Part shown: positions 5,332 through 5,605 of the stretch, one piece after another
How positions within the stretch are numbered: the stretch's first letter is position 1
How the letters are laid out: every line of letters begins with the position of its first letter
DNA from: Acidobacteriota bacterium
Lineage (GTDB): Bacteria > Acidobacteriota > Terriglobia > Terriglobales > Acidobacteriaceae
Length of the DNA stretch: 5,605 nucleotides
Reading direction: 5' to 3'
NCBI GenBank assembly: GCA_021798655.1
Contig: JAJZFE010000219.1
Coordinates: forward strand, 1-5,605
Made by a program: the position numbers and the translations under genes
Notes under the pieces: model-generated
The model's database searches: none
The model's input: only the letters and a program-made list of their open reading frames with translations
What the model was told of the DNA's origin: nothing

Positions 5332-5541
5332 TGGGTGGATGTTAGGGCTACTTCTATTGTAGCGGGTTGGGTGGGGTGACTATGCCAGATCTTGGAGATA
5401 TAAATCGCCAATGTTTATAGGGGTTTTGATGGATTTTGATGATGGCGGGGGCTTGACAGGTTTTGCGCTACAGGTGGAGTTGCAGGTCTCTCCACTGCGC
5501 AGGACGCAGGGCCGTTCTGTTCCGGCCGAGATGATAGCTTT

Positions 5542-5605
5542 ATGCCAACAATTCAACAGGATGGCGACGGCACTGCAAAGACAACGGAAGATTTCCAGAG
5601 GGAAT
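5542..5605 (+). CDS. Possible start of an unidentified gene (partial)
   Basis: An ATG at 5542 opens a frame running off the right edge, beginning MPTIQQDGDGTAKTTEDF. A competing ATG at 5531 in another frame gives MIALCQQFNRMATALQRQR, also open to the edge. Neither has a strong Shine-Dalgarno. Twenty-one codons are too few to recognise a family or choose a frame. A TTGACA at 5453-5458 could be a -35 element, but no good -10 follows at the usual distance. It does not look like the start of murC, which would carry an early GIGGIGM-type motif. Confidence 0.25.
   Translation, partial: MPTIQQDGDGTAKTTEDFQRE

Larger units (their letters stand above)
4973..5541. other. Long intergenic spacer, no convincing gene
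   Basis: This 569-bp stretch lies between the start of the minus-strand secreted protein and the possible gene at the right edge. The longest open frame (complement of 5094-5411, 105 codons) has no recognisable domain, covers hairpins and tandem repeats, and ends without an ordinary gene context, so I do not call it. The left part (4973 to about 5100) should hold the leader and promoter of the minus-strand gene. A CATAAT-like -10 (complement of 5093-5098) is visible but has no matching -35. The remainder holds the palindromes and repeats listed separately and an AT-richer part around 5395-5440. Confidence 0.6.

Noticed and set aside
5094..5411. 105-codon minus-strand frame in the right-hand spacer
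   Set aside because: It spans the C8G6 palindrome, hairpins and tandem repeat, so its peptide reflects repeat DNA. No clear ribosome site or domain was seen.
5453..5481. TTGACA as a sigma-70 promoter
   Set aside because: The hexamers 16-18 bases downstream (TGGAGT, GGAGTT, GAGTTG) are poor -10 elements, so only an isolated -35-like match remains.

Overview
The window is high-GC bacterial DNA carrying the distal part of a division and cell-wall (dcw) cluster, followed by an unrelated convergent gene and a long repeat-bearing spacer. The proteins and the style of the intergenic repeats suggest an Acidobacteriota member, perhaps Terriglobia/Acidobacteriaceae. That assignment is an impression from recognition; no search was run.

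Left part (1-3714, + strand): the last codons of mraY, then murD, ftsW and murG in the canonical dcw order. Spacers are short (37 bp and 19 bp), and ftsW and murG overlap by one base if the ATG start of murG is used, so they read as one operon. Together the products attach D-Glu to UDP-MurNAc-L-Ala (MurD), load the precursor onto the lipid carrier (MraY), add GlcNAc to make lipid II (MurG), and polymerise lipid II at the septum (FtsW). The junctions carry similar purine-rich CAGGGA/GGGAA-type sequence, which makes the murG start uncertain.

Middle (3715-3898): an intergenic region with two clear structures. The first is a 79-bp nested palindrome (3733-3811) that looks like a dispersed repeat or MITE-like element. 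The second is a perfect 12-bp stem with a GTTG loop (3843-3870), probably a bidirectional terminator between the convergent murG operon and the next gene.

Right part: on the minus strand, 3899-4972 encodes a 357-residue secreted protein with a signal peptide, four WxxGxW motifs, a long Gly/Asn/Arg/Phe-rich region with 12 RGG motifs, and a Gly-His tail. Its function is unknown. No murC follows murG, so the cluster is broken here. From 4973 to about 5541 there is no convincing gene, but there are several repeats and hairpins: a C8G6 palindrome, a GC hairpin running into a 16-bp tandem repeat, and a possible leftward terminator. The last 64 bases may hold the start of another + strand gene.

No RNA gene, CRISPR array, transposase or recognisable defence system was found. 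The least explained items are the RGG-rich WxxGxW protein and the structured repeats on both sides of it.
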